From Sphingomonas sp. SRS2 (GTDB taxonomy: Bacteria > Pseudomonadota > Alphaproteobacteria > Sphingomonadales > Sphingomonadaceae), in contig NZ_LARW01000051.1 of the NCBI RefSeq assembly GCF_000971055.1, forward strand, positions 1 to 64,000: DNA of 64,000 bases, given 5' to 3'. The notes beneath the pieces are model-generated. The model made no database searches and had not been told where the DNA came from. It saw nothing but the letters and a program-made list of their open reading frames with translations. Positions 19,676 through 26,528 of this stretch are shown here, piece by piece (position 1 is the stretch's first letter; each line of letters opens with the position of its first letter). The translations under genes and the position numbers were made by a program.

Positions 19676-20872
19676 ATGAAAATCCTCCACATTCTCGATC
19701 ATAGCCTGCCCATCCACAGCGGCTATACATTTCGTACGCGTGCGATCCTGAAATCGCAGATCGCCATGGGTTGGGAGGTGATGGGTGTCACCGGCCCCCG
19801 CTATAATGCTCCCGATCCCAACCCCGCCGAGGAGGAGGGGCTGACCTTCCACCGCACGCCCCAGGTCGAGCCGGCCCGCGCGCCGATAGGCGAATGGCGG
19901 GAGGTGCAGGCGCTGACGCGCCGGGTCGCCGAAGTGTCGACCGAATGGCGGCCGGATATCATCCATGCGCATAGCCCGGCGATGATCGGGCTTGCCGGGC
20001 TCCGTGCCGCGCGCCGGCTGAAAATCCCGTTCCTCTACGAGATCCGGGCATTTTGGGAGGATGCCGCGGTCGGTAACGGCACCGGGCGCGAAGGATCGGC
20101 GCTCTACCGCATGACCCGCATGCTGGAGACGCATATCGTCCGCCGCGCCGATGCGGTGGCCGTGATCTGCGAAGGGCTGCGTGGCGATCTGATCGCGCGG
20201 GGCATAACCCCCGACAAGATCATGGTCTCGCCTAACGGCGTCGATCTGGAGCTGTTCGGAGATCCGCCGCCGCCAGACACGGCGCTCGCCCGCGAACTGG
20301 GCCTGGAAGATGCAGACGTGATCGGCTTCATCGGCTCCTTCTATGATTATGAAGGGCTCGACGATCTGATCGCGGCAATGCCGTTGCTGGTCGAGCACCG
20401 TCCGCGCGCCGCGTTGCTGCTCGTCGGCGGCGGGCCGATGGAGGCTGCGTTGCGGGCCCAGGCCGCGGCGTCCCCCGCCGGCGACCGAATTCGCTTCGTT
20501 GGCCGGGTGCCACATCAGGAAGTCGAGCGATATTATAGTCTTACCGATGTTCTTTGCTATCCGCGTAAAGCGATGCGGTTGACTGATCTCGTCACCCCGC
20601 TGAAACCGCTTGAGGCAATGGCGCAACGCCGGCTGGTCTCGGCGTCCGATGTCGGCGGGCATCGCGAGCTGATCGAGGACGGCGTGACCGGGACATTGTT
20701 CGCGCCCGACGATCCGGCAGCGATCGCCGGAGCGCTGATTGCCTTGCTAGACGACCGCGCGCATTGGGACGAGCGCCGCACGGTCGCCCGCGCCTTCGTG
20801 GAACGCGAACGTAATTGGGGCGTAAATGCCGCGCGCTATCGGCCTGTTTACGAAAGACTGCTTGCCCGCTGA
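19676..20872 (+). CDS. Glycosyltransferase, exosortase-A system type
   Basis: 398-aa GT-B fold glycosyltransferase of the group 1/GT4 type. The N-terminus MKILHILDHSLPIHSGYTFRTRAIL is the mark of exosortase-A-associated glycosyltransferases. The donor-binding half has VSPNGVDLELF, VGGGPMEAALRAQA, YPRKAMRLTDLVTPLKPLEAMAQ and GVTGTLFAPDDP. An in-frame ATG at 19658 is a less likely start. It is divergent from the ligase unit. Expected role: assembly of an exopolysaccharide or glycan linked to an exosortase pathway. Confidence 0.9.
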   Translation: MKILHILDHSLPIHSGYTFRTRAILKSQIAMGWEVMGVTGPRYNAPDPNPAEEEGLTFHRTPQVEPARAPIGEWREVQALTRRVAEVSTEWRPDIIHAHSPAMIGLAGLRAARRLKIPFLYEIRAFWEDAAVGNGTGREGSALYRMTRMLETHIVRRADAVAVICEGLRGDLIARGITPDKIMVSPNGVDLELFGDPPPPDTALARELGLEDADVIGFIGSFYDYEGLDDLIAAMPLLVEHRPRAALLLVGGGPMEAALRAQAAASPAGDRIRFVGRVPHQEVERYYSLTDVLCYPRKAMRLTDLVTPLKPLEAMAQRRLVSASDVGGHRELIEDGVTGTLFAPDDPAAIAGALIALLDDRAHWDERRTVARAFVERERNWGVNAARYRPVYERLLAR

Positions 20873-20943
20873 CGCATCCGCGATCATTTCGATCAGACAA
20901 CGGATGCAAAGAATCCAAATTTTGCCGTAATATAAGGCGATAG

Positions 20944-22449
20944 ATGTCCAATATGGGCTTACCGATGGTTCAGAAAGACACGAGGCGGCGATCGAGCCTG
21001 ATTTTGGGCGTCCTGCTGGCGTTGCTGCTGGGGGTGGCGGCGGGCTTCCTGGTGCTCGCGGTGCCGATCCGCATGCTCGAGACGGTGACGACCTTCACCC
21101 GTCTCTCGAGCCTGATGGTGCAGGCGGAGCCGCCCATCTCGCCGAGCGACCGCACCTTGCTGGCGGTGCTGGCTGGAATTTTCATCGCCGGAATTGGATG
21201 GGTGCTGGTCGACTGGCTGTTGTTCGGCCGGGCCGGCATGAGCACGATCATCAAGCCGCGCGAAGATGAATATGAGGATGAGGATGGCGATAATTTCCGT
21301 CCGACCGATCCTCTCGACCTCGTTTCCCCGGTTTCGTTGCCCGTACAGGAATGGAACCCGGCGCCCTCTGGCGATGCGCGCCGGCCGTTGTCCGCCCGCA
21401 CCGATATCGGTGAGCCTGCATCGCCCTTCGGCGCACCCGCCATGCCGCCTTCCGGTGGCGAGGCCTCGCCAAATCCCTTCGGCCAGATATTGCCCGGGGT
21501 CGGCACGTCTGCGCCGCCGCTCCAATCGGTGATCCCGCAACCTTCTCAGCCCTTCGGAGCGCTGGTGCCGCCGCCGCTGGTGCCGCAGCTTTCGGGCGGG
21601 ATCTGGGGGACGCACGATCCCGCTGCTTCCGCCGGCCCGCTTCACGGCGCGCAGCCGCCGCTGGACCTGTCCACGACGGCGCCGGCCGCACTCGATGCTC
21701 TTTCCACGGATATGCGTACTGCTGCTCCCTCGATGCGGGGTGGCTGGCTGCCCACCCCTGGTGTGCGACCGGATAGCGGACAGTCGCGGTTCGAGAGCGA
21801 CGACTGGACCGTCAACGATATCGCGCAGCCTGGAACTCAGTCGGTCGCGCCGCCATCGCGGACGGTTCCACCGGTGCTGACGCCGCAGCCGACGGTCGCG
21901 ACGGCGTCCGAGCCGCAGCCGGCGCCTGCGACGACTGCACAGCCCTTTTTCGCTCCGCCGGCCGAACCACTGTCACCGGGGCCCGTTGCGGCTAGCTCGC
22001 TGCCTCCCTTGCCGGAGCCGGGCTTCGATAAGGTGCGACTGGAAGAATTGCTCGTTCGGCTGGAGCGCGGGCTTCAGAACCGCCGTGCCGTGGCAGCCGC
22101 CGCAGCAACCGCTGCTGCGGCGGCCCCGCTACCGCCGGCGCCCGAGCCTGCCATCGCCCAACCGGTGGCTCCTCGTGTTGAGCCGCCTGCCGCCTATGCC
22201 GCGCGGATGCCCGAAGTCCCGCAGCCCATGCCAATATATGCGGAGCCGCCCGTAGAATCGGCGCCGATCTTCAGCATTGCGCCTGCCGTGCCGCAGCCGG
22301 CTACGCCCGCACCGACTGTTCAGCCCGATCCGGCTAGCGCGCCCGTCGCTCCTGCGCAGGCGGCAGAATCCGCCGCACGGAACGACGAGATGCTCGATCA
22401 GCCATTGCATGTGACGCTCGAGCTGCTGCGTAACATGGTGAAGCGCTGA
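20944..22449 (+). CDS. Proline-rich protein with two membrane helices
   Basis: 501 aa. Two N-terminal hydrophobic segments (SLILGVLLALLLGVAAGFLVLAVPI, about residues 18-43, and TLLAVLAGIFIAGIGWVLVDWLLF, about 70-94) anchor a long Pro/Ala-rich, low-complexity region. The C-terminus DEMLDQPLHVTLELLRNMVKR looks folded and conserved. No known family identified. Proline-rich linkers of this kind may cross the periplasm or be disordered in the cytoplasm. Confidence 0.7.
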   Translation: MSNMGLPMVQKDTRRRSSLILGVLLALLLGVAAGFLVLAVPIRMLETVTTFTRLSSLMVQAEPPISPSDRTLLAVLAGIFIAGIGWVLVDWLLFGRAGMSTIIKPREDEYEDEDGDNFRPTDPLDLVSPVSLPVQEWNPAPSGDARRPLSARTDIGEPASPFGAPAMPPSGGEASPNPFGQILPGVGTSAPPLQSVIPQPSQPFGALVPPPLVPQLSGGIWGTHDPAASAGPLHGAQPPLDLSTTAPAALDALSTDMRTAAPSMRGGWLPTPGVRPDSGQSRFESDDWTVNDIAQPGTQSVAPPSRTVPPVLTPQPTVATASEPQPAPATTAQPFFAPPAEPLSPGPVAASSLPPLPEPGFDKVRLEELLVRLERGLQNRRAVAAAAATAAAAAPLPPAPEPAIAQPVAPRVEPPAAYAARMPEVPQPMPIYAEPPVESAPIFSIAPAVPQPATPAPTVQPDPASAPVAPAQAAESAARNDEMLDQPLHVTLELLRNMVKR

Positions 22450-22469
22450 AGCCATGGTCCGCGAACCCC

Positions 22470-22778
22470 TCAATTGCGGATCGTCACCGCGTCGAGTTTG
22501 ATGAGCGCGTGATCGGCGCATCGGTCGATCGCCGCCACGCTGATCTCTGCCACCAGATGACCGGGTATGACGAAGTCCGGCACCCCGACTTCATCCTGCA
22601 GTGCCACGATGGCTTCATCGATGCGCTCGCCATCAAGCCGCAGCGCGATGTGATGGCGGCCCCCGTCGAACAGCAAGCTTTGCCACGGATCGCTGATTCC
22701 CTGTTCGAGCGACAGATCGGCGAGACTACCGCACCGCCGCCGGATTCGTCCTGTGATCGCCTTGATCGGGTCGGTCAT
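22470..22778 (-). CDS. Hypothetical protein, 102 aa
   Basis: A compact soluble protein (MTDPIKAITGRIRRRCGSL...). I recognise no family. Its start overlaps by 4 bases (ATGA) the end of the gene broken by the prophage, so both formed one host operon. After the insertion its native promoter is 38.6 kb away; expression now depends on read-through from the prophage end or on a new start. Confidence 0.7.
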   Translation of the reverse strand: MTDPIKAITGRIRRRCGSLADLSLEQGISDPWQSLLFDGGRHHIALRLDGERIDEAIVALQDEVGVPDFVIPGHLVAEISVAAIDRCADHALIKLDAVTIRN

Positions 22779-22963
22779 CGGCGCGGTCCCATGGGCGCAC
22801 GAATCGAGCTAAGGTAGGCGGCGACCCGCCGGATCGTTTTATCGCGCGGTTCGCGGCCCCGCCGCAACATCGCGACAAAGCCCGGATCGCCCATCGCATC
22901 ACGCCCGAAGCGCGATGCGGGGACGCCGCTTTCGCGCAGATAGCGCTCGATGTGACCCGACAA
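22775..22963 (-). pseudogene. Host gene interrupted by the prophage (3' part)
   Basis: Encodes IERYLRESGVPASRFGRDAMGDPGF... , a small protein with a probable helix-turn-helix-like body. Host sequence ends at 22950. The remaining codons up to a TTG at 22963 come from the phage left end, so the frame still reads LSGHIERYL. Joining 22945 to the right junction restores ATG-CAT-TTG-CTA-TCG-ACC-ATC-GAG in frame (start at 61609). Because the frame stays open through the phage end, a chimeric product from the TTG is possible but unproven. Confidence 0.85.
22946..22950. repeat. Target-site duplication CTCGA (left copy)
   Basis: CTCGA immediately precedes the phage terminal TGTGACC at 22951 and recurs at 61586-61590 after the terminal ...CTACA. 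A 5-bp duplication is what Mu-type transposition makes. Confidence 0.92.
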
Positions 22964-22970
22964 TAAATAC
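22956..22970 (+). repeat. Left-end transposase-type site L1
   Basis: CCCGACAATAAATAC close to the left terminus resembles the right-end site CGCGACAAAAATTA read inward from its own end. It is a likely binding site for the transposase at 38368-40143. Confidence 0.6.
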
Positions 22971-23066
22971 TCAATGCTAATCCGGGGGATGCCGGGGAAT
23001 GCCGGGGCGAAATGGGCCGGAAAACGGCGCTTCGGGCGCTTGGGCGGGCTACGGCCCCAACTGGGA

Positions 23067-23079
23067 AGTTTCTGTCGCG
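23067..23079 (-). repeat. Left-end site L2
   Basis: AGTTTCTGTCGCG here is the exact reverse complement of CGCGACAGAAACT at 61527-61539 near the right end. A 13-base match between the two ends supports a common transposase-binding element. Confidence 0.65.
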
Positions 23080-23154
23080 CGACGGCTGATTGCGCTCAGA
23101 ACGGGCGCTGAAGCGATTTTGAAGGGCCCGTAAAACGGGCATTTCGTCTCGACC

Positions 23155-23284
23155 GATTCCCGGTTCGGTATCCAGCGATTCCCAGTTCGCGATTCCGCCG
23201 AGAATAACGGGGCAGAATCGCTGTCGTCGCCCGTCAGGAAGCCGGCGCGAACTGGGAATCAAGTTTTGCCGCGAACTGGGAATC
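23155..23284. repeat. Four-copy 14-bp repeat array near the left end
   Basis: GATTCCCGGTTCGG (23155-23168) and GATTCCCAGTTCGC (23177-23190) lie 22 bp apart. Two copies in the opposite orientation, GCGAACTGGGAATC, lie at 23247-23260 and 23271-23284, 24 bp apart. The last overlaps the methylase stop codon. CAACTGGGAA next to site L2 may be a related half. The near two-turn spacing suggests a protein-binding array. Together with the end sites, this accounts for the 319-base gene-free stretch 22964-23282. Confidence 0.6.
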
Positions 23285-24122
23285 AAGTGCGCGATCCACC
23301 GCCGGTGATGATCAGCTCGCGCGCCTTCGGTCGATCGCCTTTCAACGCCACTGAATAAGTGGTTTCGACCTCCTGAAAAACGAAGGCGGCGAAGATCCTG
23401 CGGATCTCGGGATGATCGTTGATGCTGAGAATGAAGCGTCCCCGCAGCGACGCGAGCTGCTCTGCCATTTCGGCGAACTCCGCCCTGTCGAACATCTCCT
23501 TTCCATAGTCGTCCTCGGACCCATAATATGGCGGGTCCAAATAGAAGAGCGTGCCGGGCCGGTCATAGCGCTCGAGGAATGTTTGCCACCGCAAGCGCTC
23601 GATGATCACGCCGGCCAGGCGCTCATGGATTGCCTCGAGCACCGGGCCCAGCTTTGTGACGTCGAACCGCGCCGACTGCGTCAGCGTCACGCCGAAATTG
23701 CGGCCGCGCACCTTCCCGCCGAAGGCGAGACGCTGGAGATAGAGGAACCGGGCCGACCGCTCGAGATCCGTCAAGGTCGAAGGGTCGGTCCCAGCGAGCT
23801 GCTCGAATCGAGCTCGGCTCGTGACCTGAAAACGAAGCATATCGAGGAAGGCGACATAGTGCCGCTGCAGCACGCGGAAGAAGGTGGATACGTCTTCCGA
23901 CCAATCGTTGATGACCTCACAGCGAGGCCGCTCTTCGCGACGCAGGAACACGCCGCCGCCTCCGACGAACACTTCCGCATATACGTCGTGAGGAACGGCT
24001 GAGATCAGGCCGGACAGCCGTCGCCATAGGAGCTTCTTGCCGCCGATCCATGGAGCGGCTGGCGCGCATGAGTTGGCCGGTTCGAGCGCAGCGAGACTCG
24101 GAGCAGAGGTGGTGCCTTTCAT
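23283..24122 (-). CDS. Phage DNA N6-adenine methylase (Dam/D12 class)
   Basis: 279 aa. The order of motifs is alpha type: WIGGKKLL then EVFVGGGGVFLRR (SAM site), later TLFYLDPPYYGSEDDYG (catalytic DPPY). The GxK after WIGGK fits the D12 family. It is the outermost gene of the leftward arm, separated from MuF by 295 bases of hairpin-rich DNA. It may protect phage DNA against restriction or mark packaging, in a position comparable to the Mu modification gene. The target site is unknown. Confidence 0.9.
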   Translation of the reverse strand: MKGTTSAPSLAALEPANSCAPAAPWIGGKKLLWRRLSGLISAVPHDVYAEVFVGGGGVFLRREERPRCEVINDWSEDVSTFFRVLQRHYVAFLDMLRFQVTSRARFEQLAGTDPSTLTDLERSARFLYLQRLAFGGKVRGRNFGVTLTQSARFDVTKLGPVLEAIHERLAGVIIERLRWQTFLERYDRPGTLFYLDPPYYGSEDDYGKEMFDRAEFAEMAEQLASLRGRFILSINDHPEIRRIFAAFVFQEVETTYSVALKGDRPKARELIITGGGSRT

Positions 24123-24417
24123 TAACTTTTTCCATTGATTGTGCCCGTGCCCTGCAGGGGTGGCGGGATCGGCCCAATGCGGACCGGTTGGGTCGTGGCG
24201 GCTAGTACCCGCCGGCTAGGAGCGTTGGCGCGCTCCTGCCCCCGTCGCGGTCCATGACCGCGCGAAGATCTCGTAAAATCGGGCGTTGGTTGCTGGTTAA
24301 CGCTTCCCGAGTTATATGATGCGAACCGCCCAGCGGACGCGCTGAGCAGTCCCAATTCGGCCCCGGCGGCTCGGGGGCCCGGAAGACTGCCAAAAACGTG
24401 CTTTGGCTTGCCTATTC
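24123..24417. other. Gene-free stretch with several GC-rich hairpins
   Basis: Between the MuF and methylase genes. Hairpins visible: GGCGG/CCGCC (24197-24213), AGGAGCG/CGCTCCT (24218-24237), CGCGGTC-CAT-GACCGCG (24246-24262) and GGCCCC/GGGGCC (24359-24379). On the minus strand TATAAC near 24311-24316 could be a promoter element for the methylase. No reading frame looks real. It may be a terminator/promoter zone or a structured RNA. Confidence 0.45.
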
Positions 24418-25758
24418 TCACTCCGATTCGGCGCGGCGATACGCGAGCACGCCGCCCCTCACATTATCGGTGTCGAGATAGGCTTGGTCGCTGTTCTTGA
24501 ACGCCGTCACGCCGCGCCAGCCGCCCTGACCGTACTGCATGACGACGATGAACGACCGCTCCTTTCCGTCGATATCGAAGCGCGCCACATAGCGCCGCGA
24601 CAGCCGCGGCCGAGGCGAGCCGTCGGGGGCCTTGGCGTCTACCCAATGCCACCATATCTCGTCGGGATCCTGGAGCGCATCGGCGATGAGGTTGATGGCC
24701 TGAATACGTCCGCGGTCGAGCTTGGGCTTGTTGCGATCTCCGCCGCGATAGAAGAAGCTCTCGTCCAGAACGAGCGGCTCGCCCAGCTTGTCGCTCGTCA
24801 GGACGGTCGAGCCATCGCTCGGACCTTCGAAGCGCTTGAGGAAGGTGTCGATCGCCGCCTGCGTGCCGCTATTCGGATCGATGAAGTCAGCCGAGCTGCG
24901 CGATCGCGCAGGCGGCATCGGAGGCTTCGCTCCAACGATTGGATATGGGCGATCGAGCGGACCGGCAGGCGGTGGCGGGACAAGCCCTTCAAGAAAGTGC
25001 TCGCCCGGATTGTATGCCCAGCCCGGATCGATGCCGGCCGGCACCATCACGGTATCGCCGTTCGACCGCTTCCACTCGCGGCGATCGCCGCCGACCTCGC
25101 CGTTCGGGCCGATCCACCCGAGCGCCGCCAGTTCGGCATCGGTTGTCACTCGCAGGCCACGGCGCGCGAGCGTCCGCGTGCTCAGCTGCGAGACGCCGCA
25201 TCTGCAACCCCATCCGCAGGGCGGAAAATAGATCGACCACGCGGGGTGGTCGACAGGCAGGATAATTGGCCGACCGGTGTCCAGGCCGCCCCACAGGCGA
25301 TGCTCGGGGCGCGTGTGGCGATCGTTGATCGCGTCGTACATCAGATAAGGCGCGACTTCCTTGAGCGCCTGAATCCGCTTCCACTTTCCGGCCGATCGCG
25401 CCGCGCGAAGATTCGCGTCGTATATCGTCCGAAGGCGGTTGCGGCCGATGAAAACGGCATGATCGACGCCGGTTATCTCGCGGTCCTGCACGCGGCCATA
25501 CCAGCCCGCCGCTTCTAGCTTGGGCGTGATGCCCGCTTTCCATTGCTCGAAGGTGCCGCCGTCGCTCAATACGCGATCGAGCGAGCGGCGCACTTCTTCG
25601 AGCAGCGCGCCGTTCATCATCTTCGTGACGGTGAAGAAGCGGCCGTGTTCCTGTTGCCAGGTCTCATCCCAGCGCGCTTGGACGGTGTAGCCCTTGGCGC
25701 GAAGATATTCGGCCGTCTCGGCGGGCGGCAGACGAAAGGAAGCGCTGATATCAGCCAT
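24418..25758 (-). CDS. MuF-type head morphogenesis protein with C-terminal nuclease-like domain
   Basis: 446 aa, homologue of Mu gp30. The N-terminal half has the F-like core (IGRNRLRTIYDANLRAARSAGKWKRIQ, NDRHTRPEHRLWGG, and the Cys pair PPCGWGCRCGV). After a Pro-rich linker, the last 80 or so residues (EIWWHWVDAKAPDG...RRYVARFDID...FIVVMQYGQGGWRGVTAF...GVLAYRR) match the pattern of the phage Barnase/EndoU/ColicinE5/RelE-like nuclease domain (PBECR2-like) known to be fused to MuF. It may be a toxin carried in the virion. No immunity gene is obvious, but the next genes upstream are small and unassigned. Confidence 0.82.
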   Translation of the reverse strand: MADISASFRLPPAETAEYLRAKGYTVQARWDETWQQEHGRFFTVTKMMNGALLEEVRRSLDRVLSDGGTFEQWKAGITPKLEAAGWYGRVQDREITGVDHAVFIGRNRLRTIYDANLRAARSAGKWKRIQALKEVAPYLMYDAINDRHTRPEHRLWGGLDTGRPIILPVDHPAWSIYFPPCGWGCRCGVSQLSTRTLARRGLRVTTDAELAALGWIGPNGEVGGDRREWKRSNGDTVMVPAGIDPGWAYNPGEHFLEGLVPPPPAGPLDRPYPIVGAKPPMPPARSRSSADFIDPNSGTQAAIDTFLKRFEGPSDGSTVLTSDKLGEPLVLDESFFYRGGDRNKPKLDRGRIQAINLIADALQDPDEIWWHWVDAKAPDGSPRPRLSRRYVARFDIDGKERSFIVVMQYGQGGWRGVTAFKNSDQAYLDTDNVRGGVLAYRRAESE

Positions 25759-25909
25759 GCGTCAACACCGGTCGGCAGATCAGGCCGAAGCCGAAGCCGA
25801 ACAGCTCCAGTTCGAAGATTTCCCACGCCCATGGCCCTTCGAGGCCGATAAGGTGCTGTTCGCCGCGATCGATTGGGCGCCATCCGGCGCGAAACGGTCC
25901 GATCCTCAT
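25751..25909 (-). CDS. Small phage protein, 52 aa
   Basis: MRIGPFRAGWRPIDRGEQHLIGLEGPWAWEIFELELFGFGFGLICRPVLTHG: aromatic and Gly-rich, no family recognised. Its start and the previous stop share TGATG, and its end overlaps the MuF start by 8 bases. That tight packing supports a real gene. Being directly before the MuF-nuclease gene, it could be a partner, but this is only positional. Confidence 0.6.
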   Translation of the reverse strand: MRIGPFRAGWRPIDRGEQHLIGLEGPWAWEIFELELFGFGFGLICRPVLTHG

Positions 25910-26073
25910 CACAGTCCCTTCAACCGATGCCGCGCATTCCATTTGGGGCGCGGCCGCCCATATCGCGGCTCGCCGTCGACGAGATGATGAAGTCTGCGCA
26001 CCTCGACCGGTGTCAGATCTTCCCTCGATTCCAGTTCCGCGATCTGGCGAGCGACGACGGCGTTGCTCATCAT
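25909..26073 (-). CDS. Small phage protein, 54 aa
   Basis: A short helical protein (NAVVARQIAELESREDLTPVEVRRLHHLVDGEP). Two adjacent ATG codons (26073 and 26070) overlap the upstream stop. It forms part of the tightly overlapped packaging operon. Function unknown. Confidence 0.6.
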   Translation of the reverse strand: MMSNAVVARQIAELESREDLTPVEVRRLHHLVDGEPRYGRPRPKWNARHRLKGL

Positions 26074-26528
26074 TCCCAACCGAAAATCGCGTTGATCTCG
26101 GTCATATCGATGCGTCCGCCTTCTTCGACGGCACGGCGAACGCTTTCCCAATTTCGGTGATGAAGCCAAGCGATGCGATCAGTCCAACCTCGCTTCTTCG
26201 CCAGACGCCGAAGCGCCCGATCGCGATGTCGAAGCCGCTTCGGCCCCAGTCTCCAATGCCGGCCGCACATGACGGCGTGGTGGTACGTGTCGCCGTCCTT
26301 CATAGAAAAGGTCCGACCGCAGCCGCTGATCACGCAAGGCAGCCGACCGACATGCTTTTCGCATCGATATACCGCGCTGGTGTCGTTGGCCGAGCCTGCC
26401 ACCAATCGCACGGCATGGAAATTTTTGACTTGAATAGGGCGGCCACTGCGAAGGTCGTTTACTGAAGCGATCGGCACCCCGCAGCAGCCGCAGACCGGCC
26501 GGGAAACCTCTGTCGGTAGGCAGAGCAT
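26070..26528 (-). CDS. Cys/His-rich phage protein, 152 aa
   Basis: Probable zinc-binding protein. Cys pairs occur in RPVCGCCGVP, YRCEKH, LPCVISGCGR and MCGRHW, and several His follow. The C-terminal half is basic (RLRHRDRALRRLAKKRGW) and could bind nucleic acid. Its ATG at 26528 shares TGATG with the portal stop codon. No named family; its place between portal and MuF suggests packaging or head assembly, or an unrelated inserted gene. Confidence 0.65.
   Translation of the reverse strand: MLCLPTEVSRPVCGCCGVPIASVNDLRSGRPIQVKNFHAVRLVAGSANDTSAVYRCEKHVGRLPCVISGCGRTFSMKDGDTYHHAVMCGRHWRLGPKRLRHRDRALRRLAKKRGWTDRIAWLHHRNWESVRRAVEEGGRIDMTEINAIFGWE

Noticed and set aside
23041-23042. TG at 23041 as the phage left terminus
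   Set aside because: Considered because GCGGGCT near it recurs at the right end. No target duplication fits, whereas 22951 gives CTCGA, a terminal site and restored host frame.
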